Below are positions 1 through 7,514 of a stretch of DNA of 18,875 nucleotides, piece after piece. The DNA is taken from the NCBI GenBank assembly GCA_023427865.1, contig JAEYZV010000245.1:1-18875 (forward strand). Direction: 5' to 3'. Position 1 is the stretch's first letter; each line of letters begins with the position of its first letter. Under the pieces are notes generated by a model. The model did not search any database. It was not told the DNA's origin and saw only the letters and a list, made by a program, of their open reading frames with translations. The position numbers and the translations under genes were made by a program. This DNA comes from Acidobacteriota bacterium. Its GTDB lineage: Bacteria > Acidobacteriota > Vicinamibacteria > Vicinamibacterales > Vicinamibacteraceae.

Positions 1-198
1 CTCGAGCGCACCCCAGATGAGACCGCCCACCGTCAGCAGCGTGCCGGCGTTGATGAACCCGCTGCGCTTCTTCCCGTAGCCACGGGACGAGTGGCCACCG
101 AAGTCGAGGCCGGGGACGCGGAACCCGCCGCCCTTGCGCTTCTTCCTGCCGCCGAGAAAGCCCCCGATGAGCTGCCCGATGATCTGTTCGGGATCCAT
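1..198 (-). CDS. Small glycine-rich membrane protein, TerB/DUF533-like N-terminus (partial)
   Basis: Only the first 66 codons lie in the window; the C-terminus is cut off at base 1. The protein begins MDPEQIIGQLIGGFLGG, continues with a basic patch (RKKRKGGG) and a glycine/aromatic stretch, and then a hydrophobic segment (INAGTLLTVGGLIWGALE). This layout resembles the N-termini of TerB/DUF533-type proteins as I remember them, but the diagnostic domain would lie outside the window, so the family is tentative. The ATG follows the esterase stop codon by 10 bases and is preceded by a good ribosome site (AGAGGGAA), so it is probably the second gene of a two-gene unit. No function can be given. Confidence 0.6.
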   Translation of the reverse strand, partial: MDPEQIIGQLIGGFLGGRKKRKGGGFRVPGLDFGGHSSRGYGKKRSGFINAGTLLTVGGLIWGALE

Positions 199-202
199 GT
201 GA

Positions 203-210
203 TTCCCTCT
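203..210 (-). promoter_or_regulatory. Ribosome binding site of the small membrane protein
   Basis: On the minus strand AGAGGGAA lies 4 bases before the ATG at 198 and overlaps the stop codon of the upstream esterase. It supports this start and suggests that the downstream gene is translated from a shared message. It contrasts with the transcript-leading genes of this window, most of which lack room for such a site. Confidence 0.55.
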
Positions 211-841
211 ACGCAGCGAACCCGGCCGAGTTCAACCAGGCCTGTGCCTGCACCACGTCCTCGCGTGTGAGCTCGTGGCCGCCCGGCGACCAGAACGGCG
301 TCACCATGGCACCGGCGGCCGCGAGCAGGTCGGCAAGTCGTCGTGCCTCCGCCAGCGGCACGATCGGATCGCGCTCGCCGGCGGCCAGGAACACGGGCGT
401 GCCGGCAAGGGCCGGCAACGGCTCGGGCGCCAACACGAACTGCGCATGGAACAGCGCCGCACCGGCAAGGCTCCCGGGCTGCAGCAGCAGCATCGCGTGC
501 GCGATGTTGGCGCCGTTCGAGTAGCCGACCGCCACCATCCGGCCCCGGGCCAGCCTGTAGGCTTCGGCGGCCTCGCCAAGGAACGCGGCCAGTTCCAGCG
601 CACGCGCGCGCACGTCGTCGAGATCGAACACGCCCTCGCGCAGCCGTCGGAAGAAGCGCGGCATCGCCCCTTCGAGCACCCGCCCACGCGGGCTGAGCAG
701 CGCGGCGGTGGGATGGAGCGCACGCCCGAGCGGCAGCAAGTCCCGTTCGTCGCCGCCGGTGCCGTGCAGCAGCACCAGCGTCGTGGTCGTGGACCCGCTG
801 GCGGGCTCGAACTGGTGCGCGAACTCCTGCAGCAGCGCCAT
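209..841 (-). CDS. Alpha/beta hydrolase, phospholipase/carboxylesterase family (MhqD-like)
   Basis: A 210-residue cytoplasmic serine hydrolase with no signal peptide. The oxyanion-hole strand is LVLLHGTGGDERDL, the nucleophile elbow is GYSNGAN with Ser108, the acid is in GERDPIVP (Asp158), and the histidine is in GGHELT (His189), so the catalytic triad is complete. The segment MPRFFRRLREGVFDLDD is typical of the MhqD/YodD branch, whose members are linked to hydroquinone or catechol stress; the actual ester substrate is unknown. The length is normal for the family. I prefer the ATG at 841 to the GTG three codons upstream, because a TACAGT -10-like box at 849-854 ends 7 bases before the ATG and would overlap the GTG. 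It is transcribed toward the small membrane protein at 1-198, and away from dinB. Confidence 0.88.
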   Translation of the reverse strand: MALLQEFAHQFEPASGSTTTTLVLLHGTGGDERDLLPLGRALHPTAALLSPRGRVLEGAMPRFFRRLREGVFDLDDVRARALELAAFLGEAAEAYRLARGRMVAVGYSNGANIAHAMLLLQPGSLAGAALFHAQFVLAPEPLPALAGTPVFLAAGERDPIVPLAEARRLADLLAAAGAMVTPFWSPGGHELTREDVVQAQAWLNSAGFAA

Positions 842-848
842 GCGGAAC

Positions 849-854
849 ACTGTA
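849..854 (-). promoter_or_regulatory. Candidate -10 box (TACAGT) for a leaderless esterase message
   Basis: TACAGT on the minus strand ends 7 bases before the ATG at 841. Initiation about 7 bases downstream would fall at or next to the start codon. No convincing -35 box is visible. The same spacing recurs at three other genes of this window, which is the main support. Confidence 0.5.
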
Positions 855-942
855 CCCGGAACCGGGCAGCGTGTAGCGCTGATCTGGGACTCGCCCTTCC
901 TGCGTTCGGCGACGAACCAGGTCGGGCACGGAGTGTCGCGAC

Positions 943-1014
943 TTCCGACGTGCGACGCGCGACGCCGGAATCACCGGTCCCCTCGGAGAGGCGCCCTATC
1001 CGACCTTCCGACGT
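943..1014. repeat. Degenerate TTCCGACGT direct repeats upstream of dinB
   Basis: TTCCGACGT occurs at 943-951 and again at 1006-1014, 63 bases apart, in a stretch rich in CGACG steps. The second copy runs into the palindrome next to the dinB promoter. It looks like low-complexity intergenic repeat material rather than coding sequence. The 842-1052 gap between the divergent esterase and dinB holds only this, the palindrome and the two promoter boxes. Confidence 0.45.
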
Positions 1015-1028
1015 CCGGCGCCGGACGT
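1011..1028. promoter_or_regulatory. 18-bp perfect palindrome, candidate operator of dinB
   Basis: ACGTCCGGCGCCGGACGT is a perfect inverted repeat with 9-bp half-sites and no spacer. It ends 24 bases before the dinB ATG and covers where the -35 region would lie if TATGCT (1036-1041) is the -10 box. A dimeric repressor bound here could block transcription, as expected for an SOS-type polymerase gene. It matches neither the CTG-N10-CAG nor the GAAC-N4-GTTC type of LexA box, so the regulator is unknown. It could also be a by-product of the neighbouring CGACG-rich repeats. Confidence 0.4.
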
Positions 1029-1035
1029 TCCCGGC

Positions 1036-1041
1036 TATGCT
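1036..1041 (+). promoter_or_regulatory. Candidate -10 box (TATGCT) of dinB
   Basis: TATGCT lies 11 bases before the dinB ATG. With initiation about 7 bases downstream the leader would be only a few bases long. The upstream palindrome occupies the -35 position, which fits regulation by an operator-binding protein. No Shine-Dalgarno sequence is present between box and start codon. Confidence 0.45.
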
Positions 1042-1052
1042 GTCTTCGCCCT

Positions 1053-2156
1053 ATGTTCTCCCGCCCAGATCCGGTCCGGCGCATCCTGCACATCGACCTG
1101 GACGCGTTCTACGCGTCGGTCGAGCAGCGCGATCGACCCGAGCTGCGCGGACGGCCCGTGGCCGTCGGGGGCCGCCCCGAGAGCCGCGCCGTCGTCTGTG
1201 CGGCCTCGTACGAGGCGCGCACATTCGGCGTGCGGTCCGCCATCCCGATGTCGCGCGCGGTGCGCCTCTGCCCCGACCTCGTCATCGTCCCCACCGACTT
1301 CTCGAAGTACCGTGCCGTGTCGCAACAGGTCTTCGCCATCTTCCGGTCGGTGACGCCGCTCGTGGAACCCCTCTCGCTCGACGAGGCCTACCTCGACGTG
1401 ACGGAGAACAACTGGCACGAGACGCTCGGCGTCGAGGTGGCCCGCCGCATCAAGCGCGCCATCCGCGAACAGACGGGGCTCACCGCGTCGGCAGGCGTCG
1501 CGCCCAACAAGTTCCTCGCAAAGATCGCGTCGGGCTGGCGCAAGCCGGATGGCCTCACGGTCATCGCGCCCGAGCGCATGGAGGCCTTCCTCTGCCAGCT
1601 GCCCATCGATGCGTTGTGGGGGGTGGGGCCGGTGACGGCACGTCGGCTACGCGCGCACGGAATCGAGCGGCTCGTGGACGTGCGGACAGCGAGCGCCGCG
1701 ACGCTGCAGGCCGCGGTCGGCTCGCAGGCGGCGTGGCTCACCGAACTGGCATGGGGCCGCGACCAGCGCCGCGTGGTGCCCGACCGCGTGGCCAAGTCGA
1801 ACGGCGCCGAGCGCACGTACGCCGAGGACATCCGCGACATCGCCGTGATGCGCCACCAGATCGACCGCTTGTCGCATCTCTGTGGCGAGTGGATCGAGCG
1901 CAAGCACCTGCGCGCACGGACGGTGACGCTCAAGGTCCGCTACGACGACTTCACGACGGTGACGCGAAGCCAGAGCGTGCCCGGCGGCGTCGGCGACATC
2001 GGCTCCATCGCCGCACATGCACGAGCGCTGCTGGACCGCACGGACGCGGCGACGCGTCCGGTGCGCCTGCTCGGCGTCAGCGTACACAATCTCGTCGATC
2101 CGTCCGCGACGTTCTCGACCGGCGACGGGCGACTGCCGTTCGACGACGCGAGTTGA
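1053..2156 (+). CDS. dinB: DNA polymerase IV (Y-family translesion polymerase)
   Basis: A 367-residue error-prone polymerase that copies past DNA lesions. The first metal motif is HIDLDAFYASVEQ, with Asp15 and the steric-gate residue Tyr20, and the second acidic pair is in SLDEAYLD (Asp110, Glu111). The fingers motif SYEARTFGVRSAIPM, the thumb helix-hairpin-helix WGVGPVTARRLRAHGI (about 189-204) and the little-finger KSNGAERTYAEDI segment follow in the expected order. The frame is open upstream of 1053, but homology starts at MFSRPDPVRRILHIDLD and a -10-like box lies just before this ATG, so I start there. The C-terminus ends GRLPFDDAS; a canonical QLxLF-type beta-clamp peptide is not obvious. 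It is a stand-alone gene, convergent with the GT-C-like gene. Confidence 0.96.
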   Translation: MFSRPDPVRRILHIDLDAFYASVEQRDRPELRGRPVAVGGRPESRAVVCAASYEARTFGVRSAIPMSRAVRLCPDLVIVPTDFSKYRAVSQQVFAIFRSVTPLVEPLSLDEAYLDVTENNWHETLGVEVARRIKRAIREQTGLTASAGVAPNKFLAKIASGWRKPDGLTVIAPERMEAFLCQLPIDALWGVGPVTARRLRAHGIERLVDVRTASAATLQAAVGSQAAWLTELAWGRDQRRVVPDRVAKSNGAERTYAEDIRDIAVMRHQIDRLSHLCGEWIERKHLRARTVTLKVRYDDFTTVTRSQSVPGGVGDIGSIAAHARALLDRTDAATRPVRLLGVSVHNLVDPSATFSTGDGRLPFDDAS

Positions 2157-2177
2157 CGCCGAAGGCGGGCCAGCGCG

Positions 2178-2308
2178 GTCGGCCCCGACGCATCGAGTGC
2201 CCGCAGGGCACGGCCCTGCGGCTACGAACAGCTCATGGCCTGCACCACTGGTACGTAGGCGTCGGGCCTCGCCCGACGCGGGCGTGCCCCGCAGGGCAAG
2301 CCCTGAGG
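2178..2308. terminator. Cluster of four GC-rich hairpins between convergent genes
   Basis: The 183-base gap between dinB and the GT-C-like gene holds four inverted repeats: GTCGG/CCGAC at 2178-2189, CCGCAGGGC/GCCCTGCGG at 2201-2221 (9-bp arms, loop ACG), GCGTCGGGC/GCCCGACGC at 2259-2279 (9-bp arms, loop CTC), and CCGCAGGGC/GCCCTGAGG at 2289-2308 with one mismatch. No T-tracts follow, so these are not classic intrinsic terminators. As clustered stems between converging genes they could stop transcription from both sides or protect 3' ends. The third hairpin shares sequence with the repeat at 18743-18795. Confidence 0.5.
2252..2279. repeat. REP-like hairpin element, copy A
   Basis: TACGTAG is followed by GCGTCGGGC-CTC-GCCCGACGC. 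The same layout, TACGTAG plus a CGTCGGGC stem, occurs twice at 18743-18795, about 16 kb away. Two separated occurrences with shared flank and stem suggest a dispersed extragenic palindromic repeat family. No transposase of the REP-associated type is in the window. Confidence 0.5.
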
Positions 2309-2339
2309 CTCGAACCGCGCATCGGAGTACCCGCCGCGC

Positions 2340-4427
2340 CTATGGCGCCCCTGGACGGAAGATCGAGAGTCGATGCTTCAGCAGGACCTGCCGACGACGC
2401 TCGAGCACGAACGGGTCGGGATAGAGGACACTCGCCGCCTCTCCCACGAGGCCGCGACGCAGCTGCGTGCGAGCCTGCCGCCCGGCCCGCGCATCGGCAT
2501 CCATGAAAGGCAGCGCCCGCGGCCACGCCGCGAGGCCTGCCGTGGCGATGAGCACGACCAGCACCAGCGCCGCACGTCGCCGCCATCGAGGCCCGCCACG
2601 AGGCACCATGCCGAGCAGTATCAGCAGGCCGGCCCAGAAGCAGCCCGCAAAGAGCAGGTACCGCGACGCGGTCATCGCATACAGCCCCATGGACACGCGT
2701 CCGAGGCCTGCGAGGACGCAGGCGCACAGACCGAACGTGCCGAGCGCCGCCGGGAACACCCACGCCTGCTCCCGCGCCGCATCCTCCCGCCAGCGCAACG
2801 CCACCAGCGCCGCGAACGTCAGCACGGCGACGGCGCCGAGTGCGACGATCGCGCCCTGCGCGAGCGTCACCCGCGTGGTGAACGCCAGTGGCACGTAAGC
2901 GACCGGCATCGCAACGGTCACCAGCGTGCCGGCCGCCAGCTTCACCATGCCCACGGCCGACAGCACCGCCCCGATTCCCGAGCTGCGCCCCGGGCTCGCC
3001 GGCAGACCCGGGAAGTAAAGGGCGATCGCGACGCCGCCCACCGCCAGCCACGCCCCGAGGCGTGCCTGCCAGCCGTCGCGCCGGCGCGTCGCGATCACCA
3101 GCGCGCCAAGCGGCCACACGATCAGCCCCGTGCCGAACGACAGTTCGCCAAGCACACCCAACGCCGCCGCCGCGGCAAGCCGCCACCAGCGCTGGGCGCC
3201 GTCGGCCAGAAGCAGCAACGCCCCCACCGGTGCGATGGCGCCCATGAGGATGTGGAAGTGGTAGCCGCGCAGCCAGTTCTCCCACTGGGTCGCGGAGCAG
3301 ACGAAGACGGCGATCGCGATGAGCGTCGCCGGATGGACGCGCTGGGCGTATCGCTGCGTCCGCGCCACGAACGCCGTGAGCACGAGCAGCAGCGCCGCGG
3401 CCGCCGCCTGCAGCGCCGCCATCTCGTACCAGTGGTTCCAGTGCGCGACCAGGGCGGTGCCGATCACGAGCATCCGTCCCGTCATCGGCCGGTGATCGTT
3501 GTGTCCGCTCCACATGTCGGCTGGCGACAGCGTCCCGTCGAGGGCCTTCTCGATCAACGGCACGGTCTCCCAGATGTCCCACCGCGGCACGTCCACGAAG
3601 TGCTGGGCAGACCAGGTCGCACACACGAACCACGCGATCGCCGCTGCCGTCCCGACGAGGGCCGACATGCCGCGCGTGCAGCCACCGCGCTTGACCAGGA
3701 GCGCGACGACCGATGCGCCGAGGAGCCCGGCCGCCGCGAGCGCCCGCAGGCCGGATGGCTGGAGAAGCCATGTACGCCACCAGAGGATGGTCATCGCCGC
3801 GACCGCCAGGCTCGCGAGCCCCGCTGCGGCACCTGTCACGAACGGGCGGCGCCGCGGTCGGCCAGCGGCGACCCACTCGCCCCCCAGATAGGCGAACGCT
3901 CCCGCGAGCACCACCAGAAACGCATCGCTCCACCGCACGTGCGTCAACACGTGCGCGCTCGAGCCATTGACGACCGTGACGCGGTCCAGGCGGACGCCCA
4001 GCGGACGAGGGTCGCCGGGCGCGTTGTGCTGTTCGGAATGGACGTCGACGACGACGCCACCGGGACGGTCCACAAGGGGCACGCGCACGACGTCCCAGTC
4101 GCCACTCAGCCGGTGCCGCACCGTGCGCGTCCCGGCGGCGACCGCCACCTGCTCGCCCGCACGGCCGAAGAAAGCCGCCAGTTCGACTTCGACGGCCGTG
4201 GGCACCACGCCGAACTGGCCGGTCCACTCGATCCGCGTGGCGCCGTCGGTCCAGCGGATGTGGCGCCCGTAGTGCTCCTCGGCGCCATGCACGCCCGTCA
4301 GCTGGGCCGGCTCATGCCCGCCGATGTCGATCTCGACGGCGTCGGGCGTGGTCATGACGATGGCGAGGAGCAGCAGCGCTCCTCCGAGCACGGCACCGAG
4401 GCCGTGCCGCCAGCGTGGGTGGCTCAC
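2340..4427 (-). CDS. Polytopic membrane protein, probable GT-C-type glycosyltransferase
   Basis: A 695-residue integral membrane protein. TM1 is at about residues 9-26. It is followed by an extracytoplasmic domain of roughly 130 residues that looks beta-rich (about 30-160, with GVHGAEEHYGRHIRWTDG near its start), and then by about ten further hydrophobic segments. The loop DVPRWDIWETVPLIEKALDG (279-298), the SGHNDHRP motif (307-314) and ATQWENWLRGYHFHI (379-393) resemble a widespread family of uncharacterised membrane proteins with GT-C architecture, in which an acidic residue in the first large loop acts in sugar transfer from lipid-linked donors. The family assignment is from memory and the function is inferred. 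The start is a GTG whose GTGA overlaps the stop codon of the ABC exporter, so the two are translationally coupled. No polar or catalytic truncation is evident. Confidence 0.82.
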   Translation of the reverse strand: MSHPRWRHGLGAVLGGALLLLAIVMTTPDAVEIDIGGHEPAQLTGVHGAEEHYGRHIRWTDGATRIEWTGQFGVVPTAVEVELAAFFGRAGEQVAVAAGTRTVRHRLSGDWDVVRVPLVDRPGGVVVDVHSEQHNAPGDPRPLGVRLDRVTVVNGSSAHVLTHVRWSDAFLVVLAGAFAYLGGEWVAAGRPRRRPFVTGAAAGLASLAVAAMTILWWRTWLLQPSGLRALAAAGLLGASVVALLVKRGGCTRGMSALVGTAAAIAWFVCATWSAQHFVDVPRWDIWETVPLIEKALDGTLSPADMWSGHNDHRPMTGRMLVIGTALVAHWNHWYEMAALQAAAAALLLVLTAFVARTQRYAQRVHPATLIAIAVFVCSATQWENWLRGYHFHILMGAIAPVGALLLLADGAQRWWRLAAAAALGVLGELSFGTGLIVWPLGALVIATRRRDGWQARLGAWLAVGGVAIALYFPGLPASPGRSSGIGAVLSAVGMVKLAAGTLVTVAMPVAYVPLAFTTRVTLAQGAIVALGAVAVLTFAALVALRWREDAAREQAWVFPAALGTFGLCACVLAGLGRVSMGLYAMTASRYLLFAGCFWAGLLILLGMVPRGGPRWRRRAALVLVVLIATAGLAAWPRALPFMDADARAGRQARTQLRRGLVGEAASVLYPDPFVLERRRQVLLKHRLSIFRPGAP

Positions 4428-6274
4428 CTGCCGGTCCGCTCTGGTGTCGCGCCCGGCGCCCCGGTGCCGATGGCGGCCGGCTCCGGCGTGAAGTCTTCGC
4501 CCGGGTTGATGAAGCGATCGAGCTCCACGGCGTACTGCCGATCGTGCAACTGCCGGTAGCGCCCGTTGAGCGCCATGAGCTCGGCATGCCCGCCGCGCTC
4601 GACGATCCGGCCGTCCTCGATCACGAGAATCTGGTCGGCACTCCGGATGGTGGAGAGCCGGTGCGCGATCACGAACGTCGTGCGCCCGTGCCGCAGCGTC
4701 CGCAGCGCCTCCTGGATCTTCGCCTCGCTCTCGCTGTCGAGGCTCGAGGTGGCCTCGTCGAGAATCAGGATGCGCGGATCGGCAAGAATCGCGCGGGCGA
4801 TCGCCACCCGCTGGCGCTGCCCACCCGACAGACGCACGCCGCGCTCACCCACCACCGTCCTGTACCCGTCGGCGAACCCTTCCACGAACTCGTCGCAGTG
4901 GGCAATCTTCGCGGCGGCGATCACCGACTCCATCGACGCATGCGGGTTGGCGTAGCGGATGTTGTCGGCGATGGTGCCGTCGAACAGGAAGTTCTCCTGC
5001 AGCACGATACCCAGCTGGGAACGGTAGCTGGAGAGCTGCACATCCTCGAGGTCCTGACCGTCGACGAGCACCCGGCCGGACGTCGGACGATTGAACGCCA
5101 TCACGAGGCTTATCAGCGTGCTCTTGCCAGAGCCGCTCGAGCCGACCAGCGCCGTCGTCGAACCTGCGGGAGCCTCGAACGACACGGCCTTGATGACCGG
5201 CACGCCTTCGTTGTACTCGAACCAGACGTCCTCGAACGTGACGCGGCCCTGCACGTCCACGAGCGCCCGACGGTTCACGTCGTTGGCATTCTCGGTGGCC
5301 ATCTTCTTGATCTCGCGGATGCGATCGAGGCCGGCGAAGGCTTCCGTGATCTGCGTGCCGATCGACGCAATCGAGATCAACGGCGCCGCGACGAGGCCCG
5401 TGAAGAAGATGTACATCACGAAGTCGCCGAGCGTCATCGTGCCCTCGACGATCGCCCGCCCGCCGATCGTGATCATGATCACGCCGGTGACGCCGATGAC
5501 CACCGTGCCCATCGCCGTGGTCGCCGAGATCCCCGTCATCGACCGCGCGACGTTGCGCAGCAGGCGGTGGACGCCCTTGCTGAAGACGATCTCTTCACGC
5601 TTCTCCGCCGTGTAGGCCTTCACCACGCGGATGCCACCGAGCGATTGCGAGAGGCGTCCCGTGACCTCCGCGTTGATCTGCCCGCGCTCGCGGAAGAGCG
5701 GCCGCAGCCGCTTGAACGCGACGGCCATGATCGCGCCAAACGATCCGAGCACGACGATCATCACGAGCGTGAGCGTCCAGTTCAGGTAGAACAGCTCGCC
5801 GAGCGCGATCAGCGCCGTCAGCGTGCCGCCCGTCAGCTGCACGAGCCCCGTGCCGACCAGGTTGCGGATGCCTTCGGCGTCCGACATGACGCGCGAGATC
5901 AGCACGCCCGTCTGCACGGTGTCGAAATAACGGACGGGCAGCCGCGCGACGTGCGCCTGCACCGATCGCCGCATCTCGGTGATGGCGCCCTGCGCGGCAA
6001 CGCCGAGGACCTGAGACAGGGAGAACGAGGTGATGGCCTCGACGAGCGTGGCCAGCGCGACGGCGCCGGCCAGCGGCCACAGCAACTGCGGCTGCTGCTT
6101 GCCGATCACGTCGTCCACGAGGAACTTCGTGGAGGCCGGCAGCACGAGCCCCGTGAGTCGGTTGACGAGCATGAGCCCGAGTCCGAGGGACAGGCGCGCA
6201 CGGCTCTTCCAGATGAGGCCCCGCGCTTCCTCCCACGCGTTGCCGTAGTCGATTTTCTTCTTCTTGGTGTCCAC
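4424..6274 (-). CDS. MsbA-like ABC exporter (fused membrane and ATPase half-transporter)
   Basis: A 616-residue half-transporter expected to work as a homodimer in the inner membrane. A six-helix transmembrane domain (about residues 25-320) is followed by a nucleotide-binding domain with Walker A GSSGSGKST (378-386), Q-loop Gln426, signature LSGGQRQR (482-489), Walker B LILDEATSS (503-511, catalytic Glu507) and switch His538 in IAHRLSTI. All catalytic residues are intact. The family exports lipids such as lipid A precursors, peptides or drugs; the substrate cannot be read from sequence. The start is GTG, one base after the stop codon of the cyclophilin gene, and the gene ends inside the start codon of the GT-C-like gene. 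This tight order suggests that the exported molecule is linked to envelope glycan or lipid chemistry. The last 30 or so residues are a Pro/Gly-rich tail. Confidence 0.95.
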   Translation of the reverse strand: MDTKKKKIDYGNAWEEARGLIWKSRARLSLGLGLMLVNRLTGLVLPASTKFLVDDVIGKQQPQLLWPLAGAVALATLVEAITSFSLSQVLGVAAQGAITEMRRSVQAHVARLPVRYFDTVQTGVLISRVMSDAEGIRNLVGTGLVQLTGGTLTALIALGELFYLNWTLTLVMIVVLGSFGAIMAVAFKRLRPLFRERGQINAEVTGRLSQSLGGIRVVKAYTAEKREEIVFSKGVHRLLRNVARSMTGISATTAMGTVVIGVTGVIMITIGGRAIVEGTMTLGDFVMYIFFTGLVAAPLISIASIGTQITEAFAGLDRIREIKKMATENANDVNRRALVDVQGRVTFEDVWFEYNEGVPVIKAVSFEAPAGSTTALVGSSGSGKSTLISLVMAFNRPTSGRVLVDGQDLEDVQLSSYRSQLGIVLQENFLFDGTIADNIRYANPHASMESVIAAAKIAHCDEFVEGFADGYRTVVGERGVRLSGGQRQRVAIARAILADPRILILDEATSSLDSESEAKIQEALRTLRHGRTTFVIAHRLSTIRSADQILVIEDGRIVERGGHAELMALNGRYRQLHDRQYAVELDRFINPGEDFTPEPAAIGTGAPGATPERTGR

Positions 6275-6275
6275 G

Positions 6276-7469
6276 TCAGGGCTGGTCGGGCGGGCTCGCA
6301 GGGTCGGCCGCCGTCGAAATCGTGACCTTGGTGATGCCGATGCGCGAGCGCGGCGTCTCGCCGTCGACGGGCGTTCCCTCGATCGCCGCGACGACGTCCA
6401 TGCCCGCGACGACGCGTCCGAAGGCCGTGTACTTGCCGTCGAGCGACGGCGTGGGTGCCGTCACGATGAAGAACGATGTCGTGGCGCTGTCGGGGTCGTC
6501 GCCACGCGCCATGCTGAGCACGCCCGGCTCGTGCAGGGTGGCGTTGAACTCGCCCTTCACGGTGCCGACGGCCTTCCGCTGCACCTGCGTCAGCGGCGCC
6601 TCGCGCGAGGAGATGTCGCCGGCCTGGATCGCGAAACCCGGAACGACCCGATGGAATGCCGTGCCGTCATAGACGCCGAGTTGCGCCAGTCGGAGGAAGT
6701 TGCGGACGTGCTCCGGTGCGACGTCCGGGGCGAAACCGATGACGATGTCGCCGAGGGTGGTCGACAGCGTGGCGCGATGGCGCGCGAGTTCTTCGACCGT
6801 CGACGTCGCAAACGGCGCTGCGGTCGGCGGAGGCGTGTCGCGCACCGTCGCCTTCGTGATCTCGACGCGCGTCGTCAGCCGCCCCTCGGCGTCGAGCGGC
6901 GTCTGCGAGATCCGCTCCGCCACCTCGAGTCCTTCGACGACCTCGCCGTACACGGTGAACTGCCCATCGAGCGCGGGCTGGTCGGTGATGCAGATGAAGA
7001 ACTGCGCGCCGGCGCTGTCGGGCCGGTTCGGTACCAGCACGGCCGACACGGCGCCGCGCACGTGCTTCAGCGCGTTCGGCTCGCGCCGGAGGCGGTTCAG
7101 CCCGCCGGTGCCGTACTGCGACCGCTTGGCCGGATCCTTCGAGAGCGGGTCGCCGCCCTGGATGATGCCGAGCGCCACCGCGCGATGGAAGACGGTGCCA
7201 TCGTAGGCCCCCGCCTCCGCCTGGTCGAGCATGTATCCGACATGGTTGGGCGCCGCCGCCGCATCGAGCTGGATGACGATGGTCCCCATCGTCGTCTCGA
7301 GGACGACCTGCTTGCCCTGCAGCGCCTCGGGTGCCCGCTGCGTGGCATACGGCGCTGGTGGCGCCGGCGCGCGGCGGCCACGCGACTGCGCGTGCGCCGG
7401 TCCGGCCGTCACGAGGCCGGTCAGACAGACGAGAGCGGCCGCCCGTGCGGCGCGACCTACCGGCACCAT
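6276..7469 (-). CDS. Exported peptidyl-prolyl cis-trans isomerase with two cyclophilin domains
   Basis: A 397-residue protein with a signal peptide (hydrophobic 10-22, probable cleavage after AHA at residue 27), so it folds proteins outside the cytoplasm. Domain 1 spans about 52-210 with FHR (Arg96), IIQGGDP, SAGAQFFI and LDGQFTVYGEV. Domain 2 spans about 231-385 with FHRVVPGFAIQAGD (Arg274), MARGDDPDSATTSFFI and LDGKYTAFGRV. Each domain keeps the catalytic arginine but has lost a different accessory residue: domain 1 lacks the PGF before the QGGD loop, and domain 2 has Ser332 where the QFF glutamine usually sits. Single-domain exported cyclophilins are far more common than tandem ones. The ATG at 7469 has its own TAGAAT box 7 bases upstream, so it probably heads the unit that continues into the ABC exporter. 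Confidence 0.93.
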   Translation of the reverse strand: MVPVGRAARAAALVCLTGLVTAGPAHAQSRGRRAPAPPAPYATQRAPEALQGKQVVLETTMGTIVIQLDAAAAPNHVGYMLDQAEAGAYDGTVFHRAVALGIIQGGDPLSKDPAKRSQYGTGGLNRLRREPNALKHVRGAVSAVLVPNRPDSAGAQFFICITDQPALDGQFTVYGEVVEGLEVAERISQTPLDAEGRLTTRVEITKATVRDTPPPTAAPFATSTVEELARHRATLSTTLGDIVIGFAPDVAPEHVRNFLRLAQLGVYDGTAFHRVVPGFAIQAGDISSREAPLTQVQRKAVGTVKGEFNATLHEPGVLSMARGDDPDSATTSFFIVTAPTPSLDGKYTAFGRVVAGMDVVAAIEGTPVDGETPRSRIGITKVTISTAADPASPPDQP

Positions 7470-7476
7470 CTCCCGG

Positions 7477-7482
7477 ATTCTA
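7477..7482 (-). promoter_or_regulatory. Candidate -10 box (TAGAAT) of the cyclophilin operon
   Basis: CTAGAAT on the minus strand ends 7 bases before the ATG at 7469, the same hexamer and spacing as at the sigma factor gene (14698-14703). It would give a leaderless or nearly leaderless message for cyclophilin, ABC exporter and GT-C-like protein, independent of the upstream methyltransferase. A -35 box is not evident. Confidence 0.55.
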
Positions 7483-7514
7483 GCAGGCGCGTCGGCCGTG
7501 ACCTGCCGGATCGG

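Noticed and set aside
275..2506. Very long plus-strand reading frame across the esterase, dinB and the gap
   Set aside because: It runs antisense to one gene and out of frame with another, its product is Arg/Pro-rich without motifs, and it is a by-product of high GC content. The same holds for the long frames at 2373-4559, 4415-6325, 6264-8174, 8885-11356, 9939-11492, 12700-14355 and 15624-18344.
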